Below are positions 1-9,229 of a DNA stretch of 64,000 nucleotides, piece by piece. The stretch is from contig NZ_CP047420.1 in NCBI RefSeq assembly GCF_009866655.1, positions 2,666,001 to 2,730,000 on the forward strand. Reading direction: 5' to 3'. The DNA is from Rathayibacter sp. VKM Ac-2804. GTDB lineage: Bacteria > Actinomycetota > Actinomycetes > Actinomycetales > Microbacteriaceae. The position numbers were made by a program, and so were the translations under genes. Under the pieces are notes generated by a model. It saw only the letters and a program-made list of their open reading frames with translations, was not told where the DNA came from and ran no database searches. Each line of letters opens with the position of its first letter. Position 1 is the stretch's first letter.

Positions 1-741
1 CCGCGCCGCCGGGAAGCGCTGCAGGATGAGCGGCTCCGGATCCGGCCGGTGGGAGTCGCGCCCGGCACTCGGGTTCAGCACCACCAGCAGCTGCGCCCCG
101 TCGCCGAGCGGCCGCACGTCGACCGGCGGCCGGCTCGCCCGCTCCGAGACGGGGATGTGCCGCGGACGCGCCGGGACCAGCGCCTTCCCGAGGCCCGCGA
201 CGGCCGCCCCGAGCGTGGCTCCGCCGACCACGTCCGAGAGCCAGTGCACCCCGACGTGCAGGCGCGAGAAGGCGACGGCCGCGGCGAGCGGCGCGACGGC
301 CAGCCCGACGCGCGGGTTCTCCAGCGCGACCCCGGCGGCGAAGGCGGCGGCGCTCGCCGCGTGGCCGGAGGGGAAGCTGGGCGAGGTGGGCACGCGAGCG
401 AGCCGGCGCCCCACCGGCACGTCGACGACGAGCGGTCGCACCCCGCCGAAGAGCTGCTTGCCGACGAGGTTCGCCGCGGCGCTCGCGACGGCCAGCGAGG
501 CCGCTCCGCGCGCCGCCTCCCGGGGCCGCCCGGCGATCAGCAGCAGCGCACCCAGCCCGAACCAGAGCACGCCGTGATCGGCGGCCCGGGAGAGCCCGAC
601 GAGCGCGCCGTCCACGAGCGGCACCGGGCGGCGAGCGTTCAGCGTCCGGGCGGCGCGGGCGTCGGCCCGGCGGATCACCCGCGGCACCCCGAGGACGCGC
701 CGGAGCAGGACGGACGGGGGTCGGGTTCCGCGCAGAGGCAT
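1..741 (-). CDS. PAP2 phosphatase / diacylglycerol kinase fusion, 3' part missing
   Basis: Reads leftward from ATG at 741 and runs off the window; 247 residues are visible. Residues 1-185 form a PAP2-type acid phosphatase with all three signature blocks: K95...R102-P, PSGH at 124-127, and S159-R160...H166...D170. Hydrophobic stretches suggest several membrane helices. From about residue 217 a second domain begins with LLVVLNPSAG, the first nucleotide-binding motif of diacylglycerol kinase/lipid kinase catalytic domains. Such PAP2-DAGK fusions are known in actinobacteria and probably act on membrane lipid phosphates; the exact substrate cannot be read here. The gene is 47 bases downstream of dhaM on the same strand. 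It is missing from the supplied protein list, but codon structure and motifs are clear. Confidence 0.88.
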   Translation of the reverse strand, partial: MPLRGTRPPSVLLRRVLGVPRVIRRADARAARTLNARRPVPLVDGALVGLSRAADHGVLWFGLGALLLIAGRPREAARGAASLAVASAAANLVGKQLFGGVRPLVVDVPVGRRLARVPTSPSFPSGHAASAAAFAAGVALENPRVGLAVAPLAAAVAFSRLHVGVHWLSDVVGGATLGAAVAGLGKALVPARPRHIPVSERASRPPVDVRPLGDGAQLLVVLNPSAGRDSHRPDPEPLILQRFPAAR

Positions 742-788
742 GCCCTCAGGGTAGGAGGCGCCTCCGGGCGCCCCCTGAGCCCGCGTCG

Positions 789-1466
789 CTAGACCTCGCC
801 GAAGCCCGACTCGACCAGCTCCGCGAGCCGGCCCACGGCCTCCTCCGCCTCGGGCCCGGTCGCCGAGATCGCGACCTCGTCGCCGCGGTCCAGCCCCAGC
901 GACATCACGCCGAGCAGACTCGTCGCGTCCTTGCCGTTCACGTCGATCCGCGCGTCGAAGCGGGTCGCGAGCGTGACGAAGTCGGCCGCCGGGCGGGCGT
1001 GCAGCCCGTTCGGGTTGACCAGCCGCACGGTCCGCCGGGTGCTCGGACTCCCGGCCGCCGCCGCGGTCGGCTGCTCGGCGAGGAGCGCGCCCCTCGCGGA
1101 CTCGGCCGCCGCGAGCACGTCGGCCAGGGCGGCCCCGGTCCCGGCCGCGACCGCCGCCGCGATCGCGCCCTCCACGAGCGGAGCGTCCGCGATCCGCACC
1201 CGCTCCCGCGCCTCGTCGTCCAGGAACTCCACTGCGGTCTCGGCCGTCATGATCGCCGAGCCGAGGTCGCAGAGCACCACGGCGCCGTCCCCGGAGTCGG
1301 CCTCGGCCAGCGCCGCGGTGATCCGCTCAAAGCTCGTCCCGATGCCGCCGTCGTCCGTGCCGCCCGCGGCGATGAGGGCGACGTCCGGCGCCATCTGCGC
1401 CGCCAGCTCCGCCAGCCCCTCCGCCAGCCGCGCGCTGTGCGAGACGAGGACGAGCCCGACGCTCAC
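789..1466 (-). CDS. dhaM: PEP-dependent dihydroxyacetone kinase phosphoryl donor subunit DhaM
   Basis: Protein of 225 residues with two domains. Residues 1-130 are an EIIA-mannose-like domain with the phospho-acceptor His10 in VLVSHSARLAEG and the conserved CDLGSA loop near 66-71. Residues 145-225 are an HPr-like domain with NPNGLHARPA, His156 being the expected phosphorylation site. DhaM takes phosphate from the PTS and passes it to ADP bound on DhaL. The start overlaps the dhaL stop by four bases (ATGA), so translation is probably coupled. The E. coli protein carries a further EI-like domain that is absent here, so it depends on EI encoded elsewhere (family knowledge). Confidence 0.93.
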   Translation of the reverse strand: MSVGLVLVSHSARLAEGLAELAAQMAPDVALIAAGGTDDGGIGTSFERITAALAEADSGDGAVVLCDLGSAIMTAETAVEFLDDEARERVRIADAPLVEGAIAAAVAAGTGAALADVLAAAESARGALLAEQPTAAAAGSPSTRRTVRLVNPNGLHARPAADFVTLATRFDARIDVNGKDATSLLGVMSLGLDRGDEVAISATGPEAEEAVGRLAELVESGFGEV

Positions 1467-2146
1467 GCCGCCGCCTCGGCCGCCGCGCGCAGCAGCAGGA
1501 CGCTCGAGACGCTGCCCGGGTCGCGGTGCCCGACGGCCCGCTCGCCCAGATAGCTCGCCCGGCCCTTCCGCGCCACGAGCGGGTCGGTCGACTCCGCGCC
1601 GATCTGCGCCGCGTCCGCGGCTGCCGCGAGCACCGCCGACGGCGAGGCTCCGCCCTCAGCGGCACCCGCCGCCGCCTCGACCGCCGGGGTCCAGGCGTCG
1701 ACCATCGTCTTGTCGCCGACCTCGGCCTTGCCGCGCAGCACGACGCCGTCGCGGGCCGCCGCCAGCAGAGCCGCGACCGCCGCACCGTCGAGCGACTCCT
1801 GCCCGGCGACCGCGCCGGACGCCTTGAGGAACGCGGTGCCGAAGAGCGGGCCGGAGGCGCCGCCCACCGTCGAGATCAGCGTGGTCGCCACCAGCTTGAG
1901 CACCTCGGCGGGCGTCGTCGGCTCGGGAGCCGCATCGAGCTTCGCCACCACGGCCTGGAAGCCGCGGTCCATGTTCTCGCCGTGGTCGCCGTCGCCGATC
2001 GCCCGGTCGAGCGTGATCAGCTCCACCCGGTGCTCCGAGACCGCCTGCGCCGCCCCGCGGACCCAGGCCACGGCCCATGCCGCGTCGAGCCCCTGCGCCC
2101 CCCGTCCGCCCTGCCCCGGTGCGTCCTGCACTGATCCGTCCTGCAT
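1463..2146 (-). CDS. dhaL: Dihydroxyacetone kinase ADP-binding subunit DhaL
   Basis: Protein of 227 residues; DhaL proteins are usually about 210, the excess being a low-complexity N-terminus. [14 protein letters not shown] (about 46-59) contains the Asp residues that chelate the two Mg ions holding permanently bound [16 protein letters not shown] further on is the phosphate-loop region. DhaL transfers phosphate from ADP-derived ATP to dihydroxyacetone on DhaK. ATG at 2146 is preceded by AGAGGAC, which supports this start. It lies 105 bases downstream of dhaK and overlaps dhaM, forming a K-L-M operon. Confidence 0.93.
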   Translation of the reverse strand: MQDGSVQDAPGQGGRGAQGLDAAWAVAWVRGAAQAVSEHRVELITLDRAIGDGDHGENMDRGFQAVVAKLDAAPEPTTPAEVLKLVATTLISTVGGASGPLFGTAFLKASGAVAGQESLDGAAVAALLAAARDGVVLRGKAEVGDKTMVDAWTPAVEAAAGAAEGGASPSAVLAAAADAAQIGAESTDPLVARKGRASYLGERAVGHRDPGSVSSVLLLRAAAEAAA

Positions 2147-2251
2147 CGGTCCGTCCTCTTCCCTGTGCCGCCTCTGCGGCGGTCGTGTCCTCGTGCCGTC
2201 GTCCTCGCGCGTCCCGTCCGGGCCGCACGCCCGCCCCGTGCTCGGGCGGGC

Positions 2252-3253
2252 TCAGCGCCCCCAGCGCAGCGCCGCGGTCTGCACCGGCGCGTCCCAGAGC
2301 TCGGTCAGCGCCGCGTCGAGCTTCAGCAGCGTGATCGAGACGCCCTGCATCTCGAGCGAGGTGACGTAGCTGCCGACCAGGCTCCGCTGCACGGTGACGC
2401 CCTTCTCGGCGAGCACCTCCGCCGCGCGGCGGTAGACCAGGTAGAGCTCAATCTGCGGGGTGCCGCCGAGTCCGTTGACGAAGAGCAGCACCTCGTCGCC
2501 GGAGGAGAGGGGCAGGTCCTCGAGGATCGGAGCGAGCAGGCGGTCGACGATCCGGTCGGCCGGCTCGAGCGGGATCCGCTCTCGGCCGGGCTCCCCGTGG
2601 ATGCCGATGCCGATCTCGATCTCGTCCTCGGCCAGCTCGAAGCTCGGCTCCCCCGCGTGCGGCACCGTGCACGGCCGCAGCGCGACGCCCATCGAGCGGA
2701 CGTTCGCGACGACCGTCTCGGCGATCGCCGCCACCTCGTCCAGCGAGTCGCCGCGCTCGGCGGCAGCGCCGGCGATCTTCTCCACCATCACGGTCCCGGC
2801 CACGCCGCGCCGTCCGGCCGTGTAGAGGGAGTCCTTCACCGCCACGTCGTCGTCGACGATCACCGAGCGGACCTCCACGCCCTCGGCGAGGGCCAGGTCG
2901 GCCGCGGTCTCGAAGTTCAGCACGTCGCCGGTGTAGTTCTTCACGATGTGCAGGACGCCCGCACCGCCGTCCACCGCCTGGGTCGCCGCCACGATCGGAT
3001 CGGGGGTCGGCGAGGTGAAGACCGGCCCGGGCACCGCCGCATCCAGCATCCCGAACCCGACGAACCCCGCGTGCAGCGGCTCGTGCCCGCTGCCGCCGCC
3101 GCTGACGATGCCGACCTTCCCCTGCCGCGGCGCGTCGACGCGCACCACGAACAGCGGGTTCGGCTCGACCCGCACCAGGTCGGCGTGCGCGAGGCCGAAT
3201 CCGGCCACGGACTCCGCGACGACGTTCTTCGGGTCGTTGATGAGCTTCTTCAT
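2252..3253 (-). CDS. dhaK: Dihydroxyacetone kinase substrate-binding subunit DhaK
   Basis: Protein of 333 residues from ATG 3253, chosen because GGAGGAG stands 7-8 bases upstream; the frame stays open 21 codons further. SGGGSGHEP at 51-59 and [10 protein letters not shown] at 105-114 are family signatures. IGIHGEPG near 216-223 carries His219, equivalent to the E. coli histidine that binds dihydroxyacetone covalently as a hemiaminal. The product phosphorylates dihydroxyacetone to DHAP together with DhaL and DhaM in the cytoplasm. First gene of dhaKLM. trpD lies 114 bases upstream on the same strand, so read-through from trpD is possible. No DhaR/DhaS-type regulator is next to it. Confidence 0.94.
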   Translation of the reverse strand: MKKLINDPKNVVAESVAGFGLAHADLVRVEPNPLFVVRVDAPRQGKVGIVSGGGSGHEPLHAGFVGFGMLDAAVPGPVFTSPTPDPIVAATQAVDGGAGVLHIVKNYTGDVLNFETAADLALAEGVEVRSVIVDDDVAVKDSLYTAGRRGVAGTVMVEKIAGAAAERGDSLDEVAAIAETVVANVRSMGVALRPCTVPHAGEPSFELAEDEIEIGIGIHGEPGRERIPLEPADRIVDRLLAPILEDLPLSSGDEVLLFVNGLGGTPQIELYLVYRRAAEVLAEKGVTVQRSLVGSYVTSLEMQGVSITLLKLDAALTELWDAPVQTAALRWGR

Positions 3254-3367
3254 CGAGGTCTCCTCCAGGGCGCGCCGCACCGTCGCGGACAGCGGCTCCA
3301 CGTTACGCCCGAGCACCGTCCCGGCACAGACTCCGTTCCGGGCGCGGGCGCCGGTCTCCGAGCGGGC

Positions 3368-4426
3368 TCAGCTCGAGCGCTGCGTCTCGTCGACCCACTG
3401 GTCGAGCTTCGCCGTCGCGGCACCGGAGTCGACCGCGTCCGCGGCGCGCTCGAGCGCCGAGCGGAAGCGGTCCAGGATCGCCGTGCGGATCAGCCCGGGG
3501 TCGCGCGCCAGATCGAAGGCGATCAGGCCCGCCGCCGCGTTCAGCAGCACGATGTCGCGCACCGGCCCCTCCTCGCCGGCCAGGACCGAGCGGACGACCT
3601 GCGCGTTGTACGCGGCGTCGCGCCCGCGGAGCTGGTCGATGCTGGCGCGGCGGATGCCGAGGTCGCGCGGGTCGAGGTCGTGCTCGACGACCGAGCCGCG
3701 CGAGACCTCCCAGATGTGGCTGTGCCCGGTGGTCGACAGCTCGTCGAGTCCGTCGTCCCCGCGGAAGACCAGCGCGGTCGCGCCCCGGGTCTGGAACACC
3801 CCGACGAAGAGCGGCACCCGGTCGAGGTGCGCCACGCCGACGGCGGAGGCCTCGGGGCGCGCCGGGTTGCAGAGCGGCCCGAGGAAGTTGAAGACGGTGG
3901 GCACGCCGAGCTCGGCCCGCACCGGGCCGGCGTGGCGGAAACCGGGGTGGAACATCGCCGCGAAGACGAAGGCGATGTTCGTCCGGCGGAACACCTCGGC
4001 CACCCGCTCGGCCGGCAGCGTCAGATCGACGCCCAGCGCCGCGAGCACGTCGGAGGACCCCGACGACGAGGACGCCGCGCGGTTGCCGTGCTTGATCACC
4101 GGAGTGCCGGCCGCCGCCGCGATGATCGACGCGGTGGAGGAGATGTTGACCGTGCCGAAGCGGTCCCCGCCGGTCCCGACGATGTCGAGGGCCATCGGAT
4201 CCACGTCCAGCGGCACCGCGTGCTCGAGGATCGCGTCGCGGAAGCCGACGATCTCGTCGACCGTCTCGCCCTTGGCGCGCAGCGCGATCAGGAGGCCGGC
4301 GAGCTGCGCCGGCGTCGCCTCGCCCTGCATCACCCGCTCCATGGCCCAGGTCGCCTCCGACACCGAGAGATCGGAGGAGTCGAGGAGGGAGCCGAGAATG
4401 CGCGGCCAGGACAGGGTTTCCGACAT
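3368..4426 (-). CDS. trpD: Anthranilate phosphoribosyltransferase TrpD
   Basis: Protein of 352 residues that converts anthranilate and PRPP to phosphoribosyl-anthranilate in tryptophan synthesis. The PRPP-binding loop DIVGTGGD is at 81-88 and the anthranilate/catalytic loop [17 protein letters not shown] is at 112-128. ATG 4426 is preferred over the longer upstream frame because it begins the family N-terminus and lies 9 bases after a CATAAT -10 box, implying a near-leaderless mRNA. Gene order trpD divergent from ctaE matches M. tuberculosis Rv2192c/Rv2193. No other trp genes are in the window. Confidence 0.94.
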   Translation of the reverse strand: MSETLSWPRILGSLLDSSDLSVSEATWAMERVMQGEATPAQLAGLLIALRAKGETVDEIVGFRDAILEHAVPLDVDPMALDIVGTGGDRFGTVNISSTASIIAAAAGTPVIKHGNRAASSSSGSSDVLAALGVDLTLPAERVAEVFRRTNIAFVFAAMFHPGFRHAGPVRAELGVPTVFNFLGPLCNPARPEASAVGVAHLDRVPLFVGVFQTRGATALVFRGDDGLDELSTTGHSHIWEVSRGSVVEHDLDPRDLGIRRASIDQLRGRDAAYNAQVVRSVLAGEEGPVRDIVLLNAAAGLIAFDLARDPGLIRTAILDRFRSALERAADAVDSGAATAKLDQWVDETQRSS

Positions 4427-4435
4427 GGCTCTCAG

Positions 4436-4497
4436 ATTATGCGACGACGAAGGCCCTACGGGAAGTGCGAGTTCCCCCCCTTGCGATCGTCCATAAT
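4436..4497. promoter_or_regulatory. Divergent promoters for trpD and ctaE
   Basis: The 69-bp trpD-ctaE gap holds two CATAAT -10 boxes facing away from each other. One is on the minus strand (4441-4436), 9 bases before the trpD ATG. The other is on the plus strand (4492-4497), 7 bases before the ctaE GTG. The spacing predicts transcription of ctaE starting at the initiation codon (leaderless). No strong -35 is visible for either, which is usual for high-GC actinobacteria. Confidence 0.65.
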
Positions 4498-4504
4498 GGT
4501 CTGT

Positions 4505-5134
4505 GTGACGAGCACCTCTCTCTCCCCCACGGCCACCGTGCCCGCAGTGAACCGACCCAACCCGGTCGCGGTCGGAACGATCGTCTGGCTGGGCAGCGAG
4601 GTCATGTTCTTCGCGGGCCTGTTCGCGATCTACTTCACCCTCCGCAGCACCTCCCCGGAGCTGTGGTCGGCCGAGACCAGCATCCTGAACGTCCCCTACG
4701 CGAGCGTTAACACGGTCATCCTGGTCGCCTCGTCGTTCACCTGCCAGTTCGGCGTCTTCGCCGCTGAGCGCCTGCAGCCCCGCTCCACCGGGCTGAGCCC
4801 GTTCAAGTGGGGCATGGTCGAGTGGTTCTTCCTCACCTACGCCCTCGGCGCGGTCTTCGTCTGCGGTCAGGTCCTCGAGTACGCGACCCTCGTCTCCGAG
4901 GGCGTCACGCTCTCGAGCAACGCCTACGGCTCGGCCTTCTACCTCACGACCGGCTTCCACGCCCTGCACGTGACCGGCGGCCTCATCGCCTTCCTCCTCG
5001 TCATCGGCCGCGCCTTCGCCGTCAAGAACTTCGGCCACAAGGAGGCGACCAGCGCGATCGTCGTGTCCTACTACTGGCACTTCGTCGACGTCGTCTGGGT
5101 CGGCCTGTTCGTCGTCATCTACTTCCTGAAGTGA
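4505..5134 (+). CDS. ctaE: Cytochrome c oxidase subunit III CtaE
   Basis: Protein of 209 residues, mostly hydrophobic, with about five membrane helices typical of the short actinobacterial subunit [20 protein letters not shown] and the C-terminal [15 protein letters not shown] are family signatures. GTG 4505 is chosen because a CATAAT -10 box ends 7 bases upstream, a leaderless arrangement; ATG 4496 is the alternative but lies inside that promoter. It supports aa3 oxidase assembly in the cytoplasmic membrane. It heads the ctaE-qcrCAB cluster, so oxidase subunit III is probably transcribed with the bcc complex. Confidence 0.94.
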   Translation: MTSTSLSPTATVPAVNRPNPVAVGTIVWLGSEVMFFAGLFAIYFTLRSTSPELWSAETSILNVPYASVNTVILVASSFTCQFGVFAAERLQPRSTGLSPFKWGMVEWFFLTYALGAVFVCGQVLEYATLVSEGVTLSSNAYGSAFYLTTGFHALHVTGGLIAFLLVIGRAFAVKNFGHKEATSAIVVSYYWHFVDVVWVGLFVVIYFLK

Positions 5135-5190
5135 GGCCAGCCGCCTCCATGCCCCACCACACTCCCGAACCCCGCAGGAAGGTTGCCTCG

Positions 5191-5997
5191 ATGGCCTCCC
5201 CGAAGACGAAGAGCCGCGCCAAGAAGGGTCGCCGTCACCCGCTGGCCACGCTGGCCCTGATCGCGATCGGCCTCGGCCTCACCGGCGGCACCTACGCGGC
5301 CGTCGGCGTCGCGACCTCCGCCTCCGCCGAGACGTCGGCCACCAGCCAGCAGACGATCGACGAGGGCTCGAAGCTCTTCGCCGCCAACTGCGCCACCTGC
5401 CACGGCCTCGACGCCGCGGGCACCGACAACGCCCCGTCGCTGATCGGCGTCGGCGCCGCCTCCGTCGACTTCCAGGTCGGCACCGGCCGCATGCCGATGC
5501 AGATGCACGGTCCGCAGGCCCTCGAGAAGCCGGTGCAGTTCACCGACGACCAGGTCGCCGAGCTGGCGGCGTACGTCGCCTCGCTGGCGCCCGGCCCCGC
5601 CATCCCCACCGGCGAGGTCCTCGACGCCCAGGGCGACTCGGCCAACGGCGCCGAGCTCTTCCGGATCAACTGCGCCATGTGCCACAACGTCGCCGGCGCC
5701 GGCGGCGCCCTCACGGAGGGCAAGTTCGCTCCCCCGCTGGGCGGCGTGACCGAGGCGCACATCTACGAGGCGATGGTCACCGGCCCGCAGAACATGCCGG
5801 TCTTCAACGACCTCAACATCTCGCCGGAAGACAAGCGCGACATCATCTCCTACCTCAAGTACATCGAGGCCAACCCCTCCCCGGGCGGATTCGCCCTGGG
5901 CTCCCTCGGCCCCGTCGCCGAAGGCCTCTTCCTCTGGATCTTCGGACTCGGTTCCATCGTCGCCTTGACGGTGTGGATCACCGCACGATCCAACTAG
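5191..5997 (+). CDS. qcrC: Cytochrome bcc complex diheme cytochrome c subunit QcrC
   Basis: Protein of 268 residues. A positively charged N-terminus and a hydrophobic segment (about 18-42) form a signal anchor; two CXXCH heme c sites follow, CATCH at 67-71 and CAMCH at 161-165, then a C-terminal membrane helix near 244-264. The diheme c subunit replaces free cytochrome c in actinobacteria and passes electrons directly to CtaC of the aa3 oxidase. ATG 5191 has AGGAAGG eight bases upstream; an ATG at 5150 in frame is less likely. Lies between ctaE and qcrA. Confidence 0.95.
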   Translation: MASPKTKSRAKKGRRHPLATLALIAIGLGLTGGTYAAVGVATSASAETSATSQQTIDEGSKLFAANCATCHGLDAAGTDNAPSLIGVGAASVDFQVGTGRMPMQMHGPQALEKPVQFTDDQVAELAAYVASLAPGPAIPTGEVLDAQGDSANGAELFRINCAMCHNVAGAGGALTEGKFAPPLGGVTEAHIYEAMVTGPQNMPVFNDLNISPEDKRDIISYLKYIEANPSPGGFALGSLGPVAEGLFLWIFGLGSIVALTVWITARSN

Positions 5998-6073
5998 CAG
6001 ACACCGGCGCCCTGGCGGGCGCTCGACCCCCCACGACGCCGAGCGGCGTCGACACGGCGTGAAAAGGAGAACC

Positions 6074-7132
6074 ATGGCAGAGCACGATGAGGGTGGCACC
6101 GACCTCGCCACCTCGTCGGCCACCGGGCACGGGAGTGCTCCGGCCGGCACCGCGGTCGTGACGCGGGACCGCGTCCAGGACCCGGGCCTCCCGCCGCACC
6201 GTCCCCGGATGACCGACGTCGACCCCAAGGTCGCGAAGCGGGCCGAGCGCACGGTCTACACGCTCTTCTACCTCTCCTTCGCGGGCTCGATCTTCGCGGT
6301 GGCCGCCTACATGGCGTTCCCGATCACGGAGAGCATCGAGTCGGTCCGGCTGAACACCCTGTTCATCGGTCTGGGCATGTCGCTCGCCCTCCTGGCCATC
6401 GGCATCGCCGCGGTCCACTGGGGCAAGCAGCTCATGTCCGACCACGAGGGCATCGACATCCGCCACCCCGTCCGCAGCGCGGAGGACACCCGCGCCCGCG
6501 CGCTCGAGATCTTCGACCAGTCGGACAAGGAGTCCGGCTTCGGCCGGCGCTCGCTGATCCGCAACAGCCTCATCGCCTCGCTGGTCGTCTTCCCCCTGCC
6601 CGCCGTGATCCTGTTCCGTGGCCTCGGACCGCAGGACCAGAACCCCGTCGCCCTCCTCAAGACCACGATGTGGCGCGAGGGCACGCGGCTCACCCTGGAC
6701 CCCTCCGGAGCGCCGATCCTCGCGTCGGACGTGACGCTGGGCTCCGCGTTCCACGTCATCCCCGAGGGACTCGACGAGGTCGAGGGCAAGCTGGAGGAGA
6801 AGGCCAAGGCCGCCGTCCTCCTGATGCGCCTGAAGCCCGAGGACCTCACCGTCAGCGAGGGTCGCGAGACCTGGAACTACGACGGCATCGTCGCCTACTC
6901 CAAGATCTGCACGCACGTCGGCTGCCCCGTGGCGCTGTACGAGCAGCAGACCCACCACCTCCTGTGCCCGTGCCACCAGTCGCAGTTCGACATCAAGCGC
7001 GAGGCCGAGGTCATCTTCGGTCCTGCGAAGCGCCCGCTTCCGCAGCTCCCCATCACCATCGACGCCGACGGATACCTGGTCGCCCGCAGCGACTTCACGG
7101 AGCCGGTCGGACCATCCTTCTGGGAGCGATGA
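6074..7132 (+). CDS. qcrA: Cytochrome bcc complex Rieske iron-sulfur subunit QcrA
   Basis: Protein of 352 residues with three membrane helices (about 62-82, 94-114, 165-184), the enlarged actinobacterial Rieske form. The 2Fe-2S site is CTHVGC at 279-284 and CPCHQS at 298-303. It takes electrons from menaquinol at the Qo site and passes them to QcrC. ATG 6074 follows AAAAGGAG directly, ruling out the GTG at 6059 that overlaps that site. Its stop overlaps the qcrB start (ATGA at 7129-7132), indicating coupled translation. Confidence 0.95.
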   Translation: MAEHDEGGTDLATSSATGHGSAPAGTAVVTRDRVQDPGLPPHRPRMTDVDPKVAKRAERTVYTLFYLSFAGSIFAVAAYMAFPITESIESVRLNTLFIGLGMSLALLAIGIAAVHWGKQLMSDHEGIDIRHPVRSAEDTRARALEIFDQSDKESGFGRRSLIRNSLIASLVVFPLPAVILFRGLGPQDQNPVALLKTTMWREGTRLTLDPSGAPILASDVTLGSAFHVIPEGLDEVEGKLEEKAKAAVLLMRLKPEDLTVSEGRETWNYDGIVAYSKICTHVGCPVALYEQQTHHLLCPCHQSQFDIKREAEVIFGPAKRPLPQLPITIDADGYLVARSDFTEPVGPSFWER

Positions 7133-8793
7133 CACACATGTCCACCACCACACCCTCCCGCCCCGCGGCCTCGCCCGCGGAGCCCGGCGACGGCGTCATC
7201 CTCGGCAGCGGCAAGCTGCAGAAGGGATACGTCGGCAAGGCCTCCAACTACATCGACGAGCGCACGAGCATCTCGGCTGTCGTCAAGGAGTTCGGCCGCA
7301 AGATCTTCCCGGACCACTGGTCGTTCCTCCTCGGCGAGGTCGCGCTCTACAGCTTCGTGATCATCCTGCTCTCGGGCACCTTCCTCACGTTCTTCTACCA
7401 GGCCTCGATGGTCGAGACGCACTACGAGGGCAGCTACCTGCCGCTCAAGGGCATCGAGATGTCCGCGGCGATGGCCTCGTCGCTCGACATCTCGTTCGAC
7501 ATCCGCGGCGGTCTGCTGATGCGCCAGATCCACCACTGGGCGGCTCTGCTGTTCGTGGCCTCGATCGGCCTGCACATGCTGCGCATCTTCTTCACCGGTG
7601 CGTTCCGCAAGCCGCGCGAGATCAACTGGGTCATCGGCTTCGTCCTCTTCATCCTCGCGATGGCCGAGGGCTTCACCGGCTACTCCCTCCCCGACGACCT
7701 GCTCTCGGGCAACGGTCTCCGCATCATCGACGGCATGGTCAAGGGCATCCCGATCGTCGGCACCTGGGTCTCGTTCCTCCTCTTCGGCGGCGAGTTCCCG
7801 GGCACCGACATCGTCGGCCGCCTCTACACCCTGCACATCCTGCTGCTGCCGGCGCTGGTGCTCGCCTTCATCGCCCTGCACCTCGTCTTCGTGGTCGTGC
7901 ACAAGCACACCCAGTTCCCCGGTGCGGGCAAGACCGAGCAGAACGTCGTCGGCTACCCGGTGCTGCCGGTCTACGCCGCCAAGGCCGGTGGATTCTTCTT
8001 CATCGTCTTCGGCGTCGTCGTCCTCATCGCCTCGCTGTTCACGATCAACCCGATCTGGAACTACGGCCCGTACGACCCGTCGCCCGTCTCCGCCGGCACC
8101 CAGCCGGACTGGTACATCGGCTTCGCGGACGGCGCGCTGCGTCTGGTCCCGCCGGGACTCGAGTGGGCCATCCCGGGCCTCGGCACGATCTCGTTCAACA
8201 TCCTCCTGCCGCTCTCGGTGGTCGGTCTGTTCATCGTCGTGGTGCTGCTCTACCCGTTCCTCGAGGCCTGGATCACCGGTGACAAGCGCGAGCACCACCT
8301 GCTCGACCGCCCGCGCAACGCCGCGACCCGCACCGCGATCGGTGCCGCCGGAGTCACGTTCTACGCCGTCCTCTGGGCTGCGGCGTCCTCCGACATCATC
8401 GCGACGCACTTCCACCTCACGATGGAGGGCGTGATCCACGCCCTGCAGTTCCTCCTCTTCGCAGGCCCGGTCATCGCGTACTTCGTCACGAAGCGCATCT
8501 GCCTCGCCCTGCAGAAGAAGGACCGCGAGATCGCTCTGCACGGCTTCGAGTCCGGCCGCATCGTCCGCCTCCCCGGCGGCGAGTTCATCGAGGTGCACCA
8601 GCAGATCGACGCCTACGAGCGCTGGAAGCTGGTCGGCCAGGAGGAGTACGAGCCCCTCATGATCCGTCCGGACTCCCGCGGCCGCATCACCGCCCCGCAG
8701 CGCGTCCGCGCCGGCCTCTCCCGCTGGTTCTTCGAGGACCGGATCACCCCCGTCACCCAGAAGGAGCTCGAGAGCTCGCACAGCGAGCACTGA
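7129..8793 (+). CDS. qcrB: Cytochrome bcc complex cytochrome b subunit QcrB
   Basis: Protein of 554 residues with eight or more membrane helices. Candidate heme b ligands are His135 or His136 with His149, and His236 with His251, in helices RQIHHWAALLFVASIGLHML and TLHILLLPALVLAFIALHLV. It oxidises menaquinol and is the target site of Q203/telacebec-type inhibitors in mycobacteria (family knowledge). ATG 7129 overlaps the qcrA stop; ATG 7138 is an alternative. A hydrophilic C-terminal tail of about 100 residues follows the last helix, as in other actinobacteria. A strong hairpin lies ten bases downstream. Confidence 0.95.
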   Translation: MTHMSTTTPSRPAASPAEPGDGVILGSGKLQKGYVGKASNYIDERTSISAVVKEFGRKIFPDHWSFLLGEVALYSFVIILLSGTFLTFFYQASMVETHYEGSYLPLKGIEMSAAMASSLDISFDIRGGLLMRQIHHWAALLFVASIGLHMLRIFFTGAFRKPREINWVIGFVLFILAMAEGFTGYSLPDDLLSGNGLRIIDGMVKGIPIVGTWVSFLLFGGEFPGTDIVGRLYTLHILLLPALVLAFIALHLVFVVVHKHTQFPGAGKTEQNVVGYPVLPVYAAKAGGFFFIVFGVVVLIASLFTINPIWNYGPYDPSPVSAGTQPDWYIGFADGALRLVPPGLEWAIPGLGTISFNILLPLSVVGLFIVVVLLYPFLEAWITGDKREHHLLDRPRNAATRTAIGAAGVTFYAVLWAAASSDIIATHFHLTMEGVIHALQFLLFAGPVIAYFVTKRICLALQKKDREIALHGFESGRIVRLPGGEFIEVHQQIDAYERWKLVGQEEYEPLMIRPDSRGRITAPQRVRAGLSRWFFEDRITPVTQKELESSHSEH

Positions 8794-8803
8794 CCCGCTC
8801 CCC

Positions 8804-8838
8804 CGAAGGGCCCGGACGCACAGCGTCCGGGCCCTTCG
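8804..8838 (+). terminator. Hairpin terminator after qcrB
   Basis: A perfect 15-bp stem (8804-8818 with 8824-8838) and a 5-base loop begin ten bases after the qcrB stop. The stem is very GC-rich and only a weak T-tract follows. It should end the ctaE-qcrCAB transcript. Confidence 0.85.
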
Positions 8839-8916
8839 TCGTCCCCGCCGCCGCCCGACCAGCCCGTGCAGGGCACGGAGCCCCACTGACGAGGGCGCCC
8901 GCCGGCAGCGGAGCCG

Positions 8917-9044
8917 TGCTGATCGAACGACGCCAGCGCGCGCGATCGTGCTGCTCGGATGACGCCAGCCCGAGGGACCATGCTGATCAAGTCACGCGAA
9001 CGCGCACATTCATGCTGATCGAGCAGCCCGCGAAGCGGGCGTAT
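8917..9044. repeat. Degenerate 32-bp phased array with TGCTGATCGA headers
   Basis: The motif TGCTGATCGA or a one- to three-base variant starts at 8917, 8949, 8981 and 9013, exactly 32 bases apart each time. The remaining 20-22 bases of each unit are mostly unlike each other, although two units share GACGCCAGC. The fourth unit is also the left arm of the first 125-bp element. Confidence 0.7.
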
Positions 9045-9137
9045 CGAGATCCACCACTCTCCGGACAGGAGCCTGCAGACCCGCCCTGCTGAGGACGCCT
9101 GGTCTCGATACGCCCCTGCGGGGCTGCTCGACCAGCA
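9013..9137. repeat. 125-bp inverted-arm repeat, copy A
   Basis: The left arm (from TGCTGATCGAGCAGCCCGC through CGTATCGAGA) and the right arm (TCTCGATACGCCCC through GCTCGACCAGCA) are near-inverted copies of each other and flank a 45-bp centre. Nearly identical in sequence and length to copy B at 9403-9527. Confidence 0.85.
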
Positions 9138-9229
9138 GGGAGTGGCTCGGCTCCTCCCCCACTCACCATGGGGAGGCGACGCGGGACCGTCGCTCGGCGG
9201 CTCGGACGGCGTCCGCCTGGCGGGACCCG

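Noticed and set aside
2156-2180. Riboswitch or attenuator between dhaK and dhaL
   Set aside because: Only a 5-bp hairpin (CCGCC/GGCGG) and short GTCCTGC repeats are visible; nothing matches a known riboswitch.
2165-4495. Long plus-strand extension in front of ctaE
   Set aside because: Antisense to dhaK and trpD, without recognisable domains. ctaE begins at 4505 directly after its promoter.
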